Below, piece by piece: positions 41,233 to 49,626 of a stretch of 64,000 nt of DNA; the first letter of the stretch is position 1, and every line of letters starts with the position of its first letter. The notes under the pieces are model-generated. The model had not been told where the DNA came from. It worked only from the letters and a program-made list of their open reading frames with translations, and did no database searches. The stretch is from Pokkaliibacter sp. MBI-7 (lineage in GTDB: Bacteria > Pseudomonadota > Gammaproteobacteria > Pseudomonadales > Balneatricaceae): the NCBI RefSeq assembly GCF_029846635.1, contig NZ_JARVTG010000001.1, forward strand, positions 3,676,001 through 3,740,000. Direction: 5' to 3'. The position numbers and the translations under genes were made by a program.

Positions 41233-42700
41233 TGGAGGGGGTCCGCTTACGTGGCCGGCGTCGACGCTTGTTGCGCGGTGGCTCACTGTAGTTTTCCTTA
41301 AGATCCTGAATCATTGAACGGCGACTGTCGTCAGTTTGTTCCTGATAACGCTCCCACCAGATGCCCAGGCCGTTAAGGTCTTCCCCACTCTCTTCTCGCA
41401 AGCGCAGGAAGTCATAGGAGGCGCGAAAGCGAGGGTGTTCCATCAGTTGGTCCGGGCGCTTGCCCTGACGACGTGGAAGCCGGAACTGCAGCTCCCAAAT
41501 CTCACGCATGATACTGCTGATGCGGCGGGGAATCGCAATATGTTTTACCTGGCGATCCATAATGCGCTGCGCAGCTTCATGCATGGCAGGAATTAATGGC
41601 ATGCGCTCTTCATCCTGTAAATAGCTGAGTTCTTCCAGTAAGGGTGCCCATAGTAGTACGGCATAGAGGAAGGCGGGTGTGACGGGGCGATCTTCGGCAA
41701 TACGCTTGTCGGTATTGGCGAGGGCCAGCTCAATCATCATCCGGTTCTGCACAGTCTGTTCATCGTCGCCTTGCAGGCTCTGCCAGGTGTCAGGCAGCAT
41801 CGGGGCGATCAGTCCGTACTGCCACATCAGTTTCCATGTGGGCAGGCCGTGACCTGAACTGAGCAGCTTGAGCACTTCGTCAAACAGACGGGCGTTTGAA
41901 ACAGCAGCCAGAAGAGGCGCCAGCTCATGAATCGGGGCGGCGGTAACAGGCTCAATATCAAACCCGAGCTTGCCAGCAAAGCGGATCGCTCGCAGCATGC
42001 GAACAGGGTCTTCCCGATAACGGGCTTCGGGTTCACCGATAATGCGTACTACGCGGCTATTCAGGTCGCTAATGCCGCCATGATAGTCGTAGATACAGAA
42101 GTCTTTCGTGGTGTAGTAGAGCGCATTGATTGTGAAGTCCCGTCGCTCAACATCCTCTTCCAGCGTACCGTAGACGTTATCCCGAAGCAGCATACCGTTG
42201 GCTGCCTGACGGCTATGATCCGAGCCCTGTTCTTCCTGTTCAGCGTGGTGTGCGCGAAATGTCGCCACTTCAATGATTTCGCGACCGAACTGTACGTGAA
42301 CGATCTTGAAACGACGACCGATCATGCGTGAGTTGCGAAACAGCCGGTGAACCTCTTCTGGGCTGGCATTAGTGGCGACGTCAAAATCTTTGGGATGCAG
42401 GTGCAACAACAGGTCGCGTACACCGCCACCCACGATATAGGCGTCAAAGCCAGCTTCCTGCAGGCGGTACAACACCTTCAGTGCGCTCGGGGTAATGTCT
42501 TTGCGGGAAATGGAGTGGTGATCGCGTTGAATGATGCGCGAGTCCTGAGGGACAACGGGAACTGTGTCGTGGTGAGCCGGACCTGTATTCATTACTCTGT
42601 CTGAGTTGCGAGGACGGCTTAGAAGGCGGGCGACCAGTATCGCTATGCCTGTGATGGCTGCAAAGCCAATCAGATAATACAAATCAACCTGATGTTCCAT
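41225..42700 (-). CDS. pcnB: Poly(A) polymerase I, with N-terminal membrane helix
   Basis: 491 residues. PcnB adds 3' poly(A) tails that promote RNA decay. The nucleotidyltransferase core has GFDAYIVGGGVRDLLL (about 82-97) and KDFDVATNA with the metal-binding Asp pair, followed by FRNSRMIGRRFKIVHV and a basic C-terminal tail (NKRRRRPRKR). Residues 9-28 (YYLIGFAAITGIAILVARLL) form a clear membrane helix not seen in E. coli PcnB, though PcnB there is membrane-associated. An ATG at 42592 would give a 455-residue form without the helix; the ribosome sites of both starts are weak. The crcZ candidate lies upstream. Confidence 0.93.
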   Translation of the reverse strand: MEHQVDLYYLIGFAAITGIAILVARLLSRPRNSDRVMNTGPAHHDTVPVVPQDSRIIQRDHHSISRKDITPSALKVLYRLQEAGFDAYIVGGGVRDLLLHLHPKDFDVATNASPEEVHRLFRNSRMIGRRFKIVHVQFGREIIEVATFRAHHAEQEEQGSDHSRQAANGMLLRDNVYGTLEEDVERRDFTINALYYTTKDFCIYDYHGGISDLNSRVVRIIGEPEARYREDPVRMLRAIRFAGKLGFDIEPVTAAPIHELAPLLAAVSNARLFDEVLKLLSSGHGLPTWKLMWQYGLIAPMLPDTWQSLQGDDEQTVQNRMMIELALANTDKRIAEDRPVTPAFLYAVLLWAPLLEELSYLQDEERMPLIPAMHEAAQRIMDRQVKHIAIPRRISSIMREIWELQFRLPRRQGKRPDQLMEHPRFRASYDFLRLREESGEDLNGLGIWWERYQEQTDDSRRSMIQDLKENYSEPPRNKRRRRPRKRTPSNE

Positions 42701-42779
42701 ACCGCTCTTGGATTAGCAAAGGGAGTGTAATCGTGCCGTAAGCGTCTCATCTGCTGGACGACTACGAGAGTAGCGGATG

Positions 42780-43180
42780 ATACCACCGACGGGGAAAAGG
42801 TAAAAACGGGAACTGCTACTCGAAGGAAAACTTATGCAGTGAACAGAATCTACCGCTGTTATTTTTATTCACGCGGACTCATGACATTGTTCTTATGGTT
42901 GAGAGTAACAAGAAGAACAAACAGATCGCTTTAAATATCCAGTACAACCAGTGGCTTTTGTGGAGTGGGTTGCAAGTACGTCTACCGGTTTTATTTTTAT
43001 TTTTGGTTCGTTCTTATGCCTAACCCATTCCAGCCGTCAACGGTTGTTAAAAAAGCTGGATGTCTAAAGCGATCAGTTTTTTCCTGCCCCTATTTATTTT
43101 TATTTTACCGAGGCGTTCTACACGTTCCTGATCAGTTTTTATTTTTATTAGCGATCTGGAGGTGCCAGAATTTTTCTTTG
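42780..43180 (-). ncRNA. crcZ: Candidate CrcZ-type decoy RNA for Hfq/Crc catabolite repression
   Basis: No protein gene fits the 652-bp gap between cbrB and pcnB, the position of crcZ in Pseudomonas. On the minus strand, AATAAAAATAA occurs four times (complementary to 43139-43149, 43094-43104, 42991-43001 and 42859-42869), and AAGAACAA (42894-42887) and AAGAAAAA (43178-43171) also fit the AANAANAA motif bound by Hfq with Crc. A sigma-54 promoter lies just upstream, and the neighbouring gene encodes the sigma-54 activator CbrB. In Pseudomonas, CrcZ is about 400 bases long and titrates Hfq when preferred carbon is gone. The 5' end is placed from the promoter; the 3' end is a guess, since no clear terminator was found. 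Confidence 0.75.
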
Positions 43181-43190
43181 CTATGTATAA

Positions 43191-43206
43191 AGCAGAGTCT
43201 ATGCCA
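43191..43206 (-). promoter_or_regulatory. Sigma-54 promoter of the crcZ candidate
   Basis: Read on the minus strand, TGGCATAGACTCTGCT keeps the invariant GG-N10-GC and matches TGGCAYRNNNNTTGCW at all but one position. Transcription would start near 43180, just before the repeated A-rich motifs. Confidence 0.75.
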
Positions 43207-43268
43207 ACTTTTCAAGTTACTGATTTTATTAGGTTTTATTTTTTTCCAAGAAGTGGAAAGAAGGAATG

Positions 43269-43340
43269 TGTTACCTATGGGATCATATCAAGGTAACGCG
43301 GTAACAAAGTTTGCCAGGTGTTACCTGCTTGCCATGTTAC
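43269..43340. promoter_or_regulatory. Cluster of TGTTAC half-sites, candidate CbrB enhancer
   Basis: TGTTAC occurs at 43269-43274, 43319-43324 and 43335-43340, and the opposite orientation GTAACA at 43301-43306 with GTAACG at 43293-43298. CbrB sites in Pseudomonas putida are built of TGTTAC/GTAACA half-sites (recalled from literature; spacing differs here). The cluster lies about 90-160 bases upstream of the predicted crcZ start, a normal distance for a sigma-54 activator, and directly beyond the cbrB stop codon. Confidence 0.55.
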
Positions 43341-43352
43341 CGCCTGAAACGA

Positions 43353-44756
43353 TCAGCGCTTGCGTGGAATGCCAAGCTTTTGGCGCTTTTCCCATAGGCA
43401 CTTGCGACTGACCCCGAGTTTTTGTGCCAGCTCTGTTTCGCTCATCTTGTCCTGGTGCTCCAGCACGAAACGCAGGAAATAGTCATCCAGCGACAGATTT
43501 TCTTTGACTGCACGTGAGCTAAGTGGGCGCATCTGAGCTGGACTTGTGGAAGCAAGGCGCGCTTCGATTTGCTCCAGTTCATCGTCTTCTATCTCGATGC
43601 CCAGCAGTTCGGTGGTAATCAAGTGATCATCTACCAGAATTACCGCCCGCTCTATGGCGTTTTCCAGTTCTCTGACATTCCCGGGCCAGGGATAGTGGAG
43701 CATGGTGTCTAATGTGTCTGGCGCAAACTGCAGGCCTGATTTACCCATCCGATCGCTGGTCAAACGCAGGAATACTTCAGCAATTTCGGTAATGTCCTGA
43801 CCGCGTTCACGCAATGGAGGCATACGGATTTCCATTACATACAGGCGGTAATAGAGGTCTTCCCGAAATTTGCCTTCCTTGACCATTTCCCGCAAATTGC
43901 GATGCGTTGCAGTAATCAGGCGGACGTCGACTTTCTTCGAGGTGATAGAGCCGACACGGCGTATTTCATTTTCCTGAAGTACCCGCAGCAGTCTGGCCTG
44001 CGCCTCCAGAGGCAGTTCTCCCACTTCATCCAGAAACAAGGTGCCACTGTCTGCGGCTTCAATCAGCCCACTGCGGGCTGCCACGGCGCCGGTGAACGCC
44101 CCTTTCTCATGGCCGAACAGTTCTGACTCGATCAGGCTTTCCGGAATGGCGGCACAGTTAACCGATATCATGGTTTTGTCCGCACGACGGCTGAGCTCAT
44201 GAATGGCACGTGCTGCCAGCTCTTTACCTGTGCCTGACTCCCCCTGAATAAGAACGGTTGCATCGGTCCCTGCTACTTTTTCGATACGCTTGAAGAGCGT
44301 CTGCATCGGCTCGCAGGAGCCAATGATACGCGTCTTTATTTCGGAACTGCTGCGCTGCGGCGTCGTGCTGTTATTCGAAGCTGCACGCCCCGGGCGGGTC
44401 GTACGTTCTTCACGTTGACGGATGATGCGCTGAACACTGTTCAGCATTTCCTCATGGTCGAAGGGTTTGGCGATGTAATCGACTGCCCCTTCGCGCATGG
44501 CATCTACGGCAGAGCGCAGGCTGGCATAGCTCGTCATTATCAGTACCGGCGTTGCGCCAGCTTCCTTTATAAGATCGGTGCCGGGGCGCCCGGGCAGGCG
44601 CAGGTCACTGATAATAAGTTGATAATCGTCGAGATTTTTACTTAGGGCTTCGTCGACACTGCCAGTGTCGTCTACGTTGTAACTGTTGCGCTCAAGGAGT
44701 TTCTTCAGCGCCTGACGGATGATGATTTCATCTTCTACTATCAGGATACGGCGCAT
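43353..44756 (-). CDS. cbrB: Sigma-54-dependent response regulator CbrB
   Basis: 467 residues, NtrC family. The receiver domain (1-120) has the phosphorylatable Asp51 in IISDLRLPG; the AAA+ domain (about 147-380) has Walker A GESGTGKE and the sigma-54 contact loop GAFTGA; the Fis-type helix-turn-helix is at the C-terminus ([20 protein letters not shown]). It starts 2 bases after cbrA ends. CbrAB controls carbon/nitrogen balance and use of amino acids such as histidine and proline in Pseudomonas, largely through CrcZ; a crcZ candidate follows directly. Confidence 0.93.
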   Translation of the reverse strand: MRRILIVEDEIIIRQALKKLLERNSYNVDDTGSVDEALSKNLDDYQLIISDLRLPGRPGTDLIKEAGATPVLIMTSYASLRSAVDAMREGAVDYIAKPFDHEEMLNSVQRIIRQREERTTRPGRAASNNSTTPQRSSSEIKTRIIGSCEPMQTLFKRIEKVAGTDATVLIQGESGTGKELAARAIHELSRRADKTMISVNCAAIPESLIESELFGHEKGAFTGAVAARSGLIEAADSGTLFLDEVGELPLEAQARLLRVLQENEIRRVGSITSKKVDVRLITATHRNLREMVKEGKFREDLYYRLYVMEIRMPPLRERGQDITEIAEVFLRLTSDRMGKSGLQFAPDTLDTMLHYPWPGNVRELENAIERAVILVDDHLITTELLGIEIEDDELEQIEARLASTSPAQMRPLSSRAVKENLSLDDYFLRFVLEHQDKMSETELAQKLGVSRKCLWEKRQKLGIPRKR

Positions 44757-44758
44757 AA

Positions 44759-47719
44759 TTAGCCTTCGCTCGAGGCTTCCACCGACAGGTAGCGGGGAAG
44801 CGTTAAGGTGATACAGGTGCCGGTTGATTGTTCTTGGGCATCGGCTCCATCTGAGTCCTTGGGGGCTGCAGCCGTTCTGCTTTGGACTTCGATCTTACCA
44901 TAATGTTCCTCGATGATACTGTAGACGAGGGACAAGCCCAACCCTGTGCCCTTGCCCGGCTCTTTAGTGGTGAAAAAGGGTTCAAACAAGTGCTCCAGTG
45001 CATCGGCCGGGATGCCGCGACCGTGATCCTCAACCTGAACTATCACTGAAAACTCATCGGTGTAACCCCGAACTTCGATAGGGGCCCCGTCTGCAGAAGC
45101 ATCTCTGGCGTTGTTGAACAGGTTGACGAATACCTGGATCAGGCGTTGCGCATCACCAGCAACCAACAACTGCGTATGGCAGTGATTTATGAAATGCAAC
45201 TGGCGACCGCGATGGTCAAGGCGCACAAGGTGGATGGCTTCGCTGATGCAGTCGTTGATGTTCAACGGCTCATAGTGGCGAGGGTCGGAGTGCTGGCCGG
45301 TATGGGAGAAGGTCAGCAGTGACTGAACAATACGGCTGATGCGCTCGGTCTGCTGCACCTGTTGGCCAGCAATTTCGAGAATCTCCGGGACATCCGTTTC
45401 GTACTTGAGATTTTGTGCCAGACAGGCAATCGCGGTCACCGGATTACCTATCTCATGGGCTACGCCTGCTGCCAGTCGGCCGACGGATATGAGTCGCTCA
45501 CTGTGAGCGAGACGATCATCAATCAGCTTGGTCTCGGTCTCATCCTCGAGCAGGATGACACTGTGCTCTCCTACCGGTGCTTCATCGGTTTCGGCCTGAA
45601 TATCCAGGCGCTGCAAGCTGAACCAGCGGGTATGAGCCGCCCAGCTTACTTCCTGAGTGCTCTGGCGTGCCTGACCGCTGCAGATAAATTCACTGAGCAG
45701 ATCCTGCCAGGGGTGAGGGAGGTCATTCAGGGTACTGCCAAGTACCTGTTCTGCACTGAGGCCGGTATAAGTCACCATGGCATTGTTCCATAGCGCGATT
45801 TCCTGATCCTCTCCCAGTGCACAGACACCAATAGGCAAGTGCAGCAGGATGTTGCGGTGAAAGCGGCGTAAGCTGTCCAGCTCTCCCGCAAGGCCAGTGA
45901 GGCGTGACTTGTACTGGCTTAGCTGGCTTTCAATGATGTGTATATCGGTTGCTTTATACAGCGTGTCATCACCCTGTGACGGAATGGAGGAGTCGAGTAT
46001 TTCCTCCGCTTCGGTCGGGCCCAGCAGGCCGGACAGGTTGGTCTCCAGTCGGTCACGCAGCCATCGGAGGCTCGAAGGGCGATGATCATCCGGCTCCAGA
46101 GCCAGATCATCCATGGCCTGTAATACTTCCTTCTCGGCCGTGCGGTAGCCCAGATGGGGAGTCAGGCAAAGAATAAAGTCCTGACAGTTGGTGACCATCA
46201 CCTGTTTGCCCACTGGGCTGGGCAGGGCGTTGAGAGCGCAAATCTGTGCTACCTGCTGCTCTTTGGCTGTGGCCTTGGAGTAGATGGAAATGACGCTGAA
46301 AATCAGCGTGTTGAGGGTCAGAGAGTACAGGGCCGACTGATGCCAGTTATCGGTGTACAGGCTGAGGCTGGGGGCGTCGGTGTGTCCTGTTACCAGAGGT
46401 AACAGCATGCTCACCAGCCAGTATCCCATGCCTGTAAGAAGGCCCCAGATAAATCCAAGGCGGTGTCCGCGAGGCCAGAATAGCGTGGCAAGCAGACCAG
46501 GCATGAACTGCAGAAAGGCAACGAAGGCGATTAGACCCTGCAGGTACAGCGGATAGGCCTGGCCAACAGTGCTGTAGTAAAAGTACGCCAGCCATACCAC
46601 GGTTACGATCAGACTGCGTTTTGACCATAGTAACCAGCGGTAGAAATCGGTTCTGGGATTGGGCTGAAAGGTGGGTAGCAGCAGGTGGTTGAGGATCATC
46701 GCAGCGAGGGCCAGTACACTGACGATCATGATGCCACTGGATGCGGCCAGGCCGCCGACGAAAGACAGGATGGTCAGCAGAAGTTGCTGCTGTTGCAGCC
46801 CCAGATAAAGAATCATGTACTCCGGGTTACCATTGATGGCCAGTCGTATGCCTGCCCAGACAATCAGTGGAATCACCAGACACATCAGAATCAGGAAACA
46901 GGGCATCACCCAGGCTGCCTGTCGGAATGCCCGATTGTTCAGATTTTCGGTAAAGGAAATGTGGAACATATGAGGCATCACGATGACACTGGCGAAGAAT
47001 GCCAGCAGCAGGGTACGCCAGGCATCATCGTTAATGGGTTGGGGCTGGGTCAGCGTGGCCAGTTTCAGCCATTCCATCAGGTCGTTCGGGCCATCAAAAA
47101 TACCCCAAAGCACATAACAGGCCATGATAATCATGGCTGCCAGCTTGAGCAGGGACTTGATCGCAAGGGTGAACACCAGGCCTTCGTGCTTATCTCGAAT
47201 CGAGGGGTGGCGCGCACCAAAGAGCATGGTGAACAGCGTCAGCGTAACGCAAAACACCTGCGCGACGATGGGGCCCTGCAGGCGTTGATTTAGAATGTTG
47301 ACTGACTCTGCAACAGCCTGGATCTGCACGGACAGGAGAGGAATGGATGCCATCAGCATGAACAGGGTCGTCAATACGCCAGCCACCCGACTTCGGAAGC
47401 GAAAGGCCAGCAGATCTGCCAGTGAACTGAATTGATAGCTACGACACAGGCGCAGAATTGGGACAAAAATCACGGGCGCCAGAACAAAGGCCAGCGAGGC
47501 GCCAAGATAGGCTGCCAGAAAGCCAATGCCATAGGTATTGGCCAGCCCGACGGCACCATAGAATGTCCAGGCACTGGCATAGACGCCGAGCGATAGCACA
47601 TAGACAAACGGATGATGCAGCCAGCGGCTGGGGATGCGCCCATTGTCTGTAGCCCAGGCCAGACCAAACAGGGCAAGTATGTAGGTGATACAGGTCAGCA
47701 CCACAGCGGTGAGTGACAT
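44759..47719 (-). CDS. cbrA: Sensor histidine kinase CbrA with transporter-like input domain
   Basis: 986 residues from ATG 47719 (MSLTAVVLTCITYILALFG). The N-terminal half (about 1-500) is a sodium/solute symporter (SSS) domain with about 13 helices, followed by a linker, a PAS domain (about 610-720), HisKA with the phospho-His in GVAHEIGNPVTAIA (about H777) and an HATPase domain with N, G1 (DHGRGIPAD) and G2 (GTGLGLSL) boxes. This layout is diagnostic of CbrA. The start overlaps the gluQ stop by one base (TGATG). Histidine uptake has been reported for the Pseudomonas SLC5 domain; the substrate here is unknown. Confidence 0.93.
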   Translation of the reverse strand: MSLTAVVLTCITYILALFGLAWATDNGRIPSRWLHHPFVYVLSLGVYASAWTFYGAVGLANTYGIGFLAAYLGASLAFVLAPVIFVPILRLCRSYQFSSLADLLAFRFRSRVAGVLTTLFMLMASIPLLSVQIQAVAESVNILNQRLQGPIVAQVFCVTLTLFTMLFGARHPSIRDKHEGLVFTLAIKSLLKLAAMIIMACYVLWGIFDGPNDLMEWLKLATLTQPQPINDDAWRTLLLAFFASVIVMPHMFHISFTENLNNRAFRQAAWVMPCFLILMCLVIPLIVWAGIRLAINGNPEYMILYLGLQQQQLLLTILSFVGGLAASSGIMIVSVLALAAMILNHLLLPTFQPNPRTDFYRWLLWSKRSLIVTVVWLAYFYYSTVGQAYPLYLQGLIAFVAFLQFMPGLLATLFWPRGHRLGFIWGLLTGMGYWLVSMLLPLVTGHTDAPSLSLYTDNWHQSALYSLTLNTLIFSVISIYSKATAKEQQVAQICALNALPSPVGKQVMVTNCQDFILCLTPHLGYRTAEKEVLQAMDDLALEPDDHRPSSLRWLRDRLETNLSGLLGPTEAEEILDSSIPSQGDDTLYKATDIHIIESQLSQYKSRLTGLAGELDSLRRFHRNILLHLPIGVCALGEDQEIALWNNAMVTYTGLSAEQVLGSTLNDLPHPWQDLLSEFICSGQARQSTQEVSWAAHTRWFSLQRLDIQAETDEAPVGEHSVILLEDETETKLIDDRLAHSERLISVGRLAAGVAHEIGNPVTAIACLAQNLKYETDVPEILEIAGQQVQQTERISRIVQSLLTFSHTGQHSDPRHYEPLNINDCISEAIHLVRLDHRGRQLHFINHCHTQLLVAGDAQRLIQVFVNLFNNARDASADGAPIEVRGYTDEFSVIVQVEDHGRGIPADALEHLFEPFFTTKEPGKGTGLGLSLVYSIIEEHYGKIEVQSRTAAAPKDSDGADAQEQSTGTCITLTLPRYLSVEASSEG

Positions 47720-48627
47720 CAGTTCTTTCCCCAGTACGGATGGTGGAAGGTCAGTTCGGCAGGCAGGTGTTCGATCTGCCAGTGTTGCACGGCCCATGCC
47801 AGCTGCTCAGGTACGGGAGCCTGACGAAGTGCGTCAGGAAGTGGGTGATGCAGGCAGTCCAATGCGGCGCAGATCAGCTGGCTGGTGTGGCCGGTATCCA
47901 GTGGCTGGGCAAACGTTTGTTTGCTGAGTTTCTGCCCGTCGTTGTTGACGATAACCGGGATGTGAGCATGGCTGGGCTGAGGAAGCAGCAAAGCCTGCTG
48001 CAGAGATAGCTGCCAGGGGGTCGAGTCGAGCAGGTCACTCCCCCGGACGATATGAGTAATGCCCTGATCGGCATCATCCAGTACTACTGCCAGCTGATAA
48101 GCGAAGGGGCCATCCTTGCGCCTGATGACGACATCACCCAGGCTGGCGAAATCATACTCAACGGGCCCCTGTACCCGGTCGATGAAACGGCAACGTGTCT
48201 GCTCCACCTTGAGACGGATGGCGCAGGCGTTACCGGCAGCAGGAGCGTGTGTCAGGCAGTAGCGGTCATACACCTGCCCCTGGGGGCCTCGGCTCACATG
48301 CCGCTGATCCAGTTGTTTGCGTGAGCAACTGCAAGGGTAAGCCTGTTGCTGGGCCAATAAGATATCGATGGCTGTCTGATAGCGTTCATGTTGTTGATGC
48401 TGATAACGGACAGGGCCATCCCAATGTAGCTGCAGGCGCTCCAGGGTGCGTAGGATATGCGCTGCGGCACCGGGCATTTCTCTGGGCGGGTCCAGGTCTT
48501 CGATGCGTACCAGCCATAGTCCCTGATGGGCACGGGCGTCAAGATAGCTGGCAAGTGCCGCCAGTAACGAGCCGAAATGCAACAGACCGGTAGGAGAGGG
48601 GGCAAAGCGTCCGATATAGCCAGACAT
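47719..48627 (-). CDS. gluQ: Glutamyl-Q tRNA(Asp) synthetase
   Basis: 302 residues, a GluRS catalytic core without the anticodon-binding domain. It attaches glutamate to queuosine 34 of tRNA-Asp. The HIGH-type motif is SPTGLLHFGSLLAAL (about 11-25), the KMSKS-type motif KLSKQ (about 230), and the zinc ligands are CSCSRKQ and YDRYC. The dksA-gluQ order is widespread in gammaproteobacteria. Here gluQ leads directly into cbrA with a one-base overlap, which may tie sensor synthesis to gluQ expression. Confidence 0.95.
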   Translation of the reverse strand: MSGYIGRFAPSPTGLLHFGSLLAALASYLDARAHQGLWLVRIEDLDPPREMPGAAAHILRTLERLQLHWDGPVRYQHQQHERYQTAIDILLAQQQAYPCSCSRKQLDQRHVSRGPQGQVYDRYCLTHAPAAGNACAIRLKVEQTRCRFIDRVQGPVEYDFASLGDVVIRRKDGPFAYQLAVVLDDADQGITHIVRGSDLLDSTPWQLSLQQALLLPQPSHAHIPVIVNNDGQKLSKQTFAQPLDTGHTSQLICAALDCLHHPLPDALRQAPVPEQLAWAVQHWQIEHLPAELTFHHPYWGKN

Positions 48628-48741
48628 GGGTCGTTAGCTAGCAGATGGCGAAAGGCAGGAATTAACAGCGAGCATGTTATACATACCCTTTTTCAGTTTA
48701 TCTGCAGGTAGAGGCAGAGAGTACGGGGCGGCGGGATGGAA

Positions 48742-48776
48742 AGAAGAAAGGCGATCATAGTGATCGCCTTTCTTCT
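48742..48776 (-). terminator. Perfect 16-bp hairpin terminator after dksA
   Basis: AGAAGAAAGGCGATCA (48742-48757) pairs base for base with TGATCGCCTTTCTTCT (48761-48776) around a 3-base loop. It lies between dksA and gluQ, separating the dksA transcript from gluQ-cbrAB. Confidence 0.85.
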
Positions 48777-48784
48777 GCGGAGGC

Positions 48785-49216
48785 TCAGCCCCCCATCTGT
48801 TTCTCTTTCATCTCTGCCAGCGTTTTGCAGTCAATGCAAAGCGTGGCGGTCGGACGGGCTTCCAGTCGGCGGATGCCGATTTCGATGCCGCAAGATTCGC
48901 AGTAACCATAGTCATCCTTCTCGATACGCTCCAGCGTCTCGGTGATTTTCTTGGTCAATTTGCGCTCACGGTCACGGGCACGCAGTTCAAGGCTGAACTC
49001 TTCTTCCTGACTGGCACGGTCATTGGGGTCGGCGAAGTTGTTAGCTTCTTCCTGCAGATGGTGAACGGTACGGTCGACCTCCTCCATCAGCTCTTTCTTC
49101 CAGCCCATAAGGATTTTGGTGAAGTGGGCCTTTTGGGCCTCGTTCATATATTCCTCGTCAGCCTTGGCCTGATAGGGCTGAAAGTTATTCAAAAAAGAGG
49201 AATTAGTATTCGGCAT
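48785..49216 (-). CDS. dksA: RNA polymerase-binding transcription factor DksA
   Basis: 143 residues. DksA enters the secondary channel of RNA polymerase and acts with ppGpp in the stringent response. The coiled coil (about 30-110) has the tip [12 protein letters not shown] with the functional Asp and Ala, and the zinc finger is complete: CESC at about 111-114 and CIDC at about 132-135 (four-Cys type). It ends KQMGG. It heads the dksA-gluQ-cbrAB group. Confidence 0.96.
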   Translation of the reverse strand: MPNTNSSFLNNFQPYQAKADEEYMNEAQKAHFTKILMGWKKELMEEVDRTVHHLQEEANNFADPNDRASQEEEFSLELRARDRERKLTKKITETLERIEKDDYGYCESCGIEIGIRRLEARPTATLCIDCKTLAEMKEKQMGG

Positions 49217-49626
49217 AGGACAGCCTCACTGATCACTTAGCTGTTACAGGCCGCTCAATATTTGCATGAATAAAGAGCGCCTATCGCAAAGGCGAAACAA
49301 GCTACCAGATATTATCCTGTTACTCCATAGCTAATTTGGCAATTTAGCGCTTAGTTGTAGGGTGGTGAGTCTCCTTATTGGAGGGGCGGCTGAATGCCAC
49401 AGTGTGGCTCTGTGTAACGTTGGTTGGCTGGCATGTGACGGGTGAATATCTCACAATGCCCACCGCAGCTGATCCAGATAACAGAGTGTATAACCAACGC
49501 ATGTTTGATGAAATTGCTCAGGAGATGCTGCGCAGAGTGGCAGCTTCCGGGTGTCTGGCGAGCAGGTTGTCGATTCGGCGAGTGAGCTTGGCAGGGCTGT
49601 AAGTAACACCTCTGTCAGGCTGAACA
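49217..49626. other. Intergenic region between dksA and the aminotransferase
   Basis: 410 bases between divergent genes. It must hold the dksA promoter; no clear -35/-10 pair was recognised. A small inverted repeat, CGCCT ... AGGCG, lies near 49279-49297. A 48-codon frame from ATG 49459 to 49602 has a plausible composition but no ribosome site and no recognisable similarity, so it is not called as a gene. Confidence 0.4.

Noticed and set aside
42859..43149. TTATTTTTATT repeats as a simple AT-rich repeat or CRISPR-like array
   Set aside because: Spacing is irregular (45, 103, 132 bases), the units are too short for CRISPR, and position plus promoter fit crcZ.
42965..43411. 148-codon plus-strand frame across the cbrB-pcnB gap
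   Set aside because: Its Phe/Leu-rich sequence comes from the TTATTTTTATT repeats, which are better explained as CA motifs of a minus-strand RNA; it also runs into cbrB.
49459..49602. 48-codon frame before the aminotransferase
   Set aside because: Composition is plausible but there is no Shine-Dalgarno, similarity or conserved neighbour to support it.
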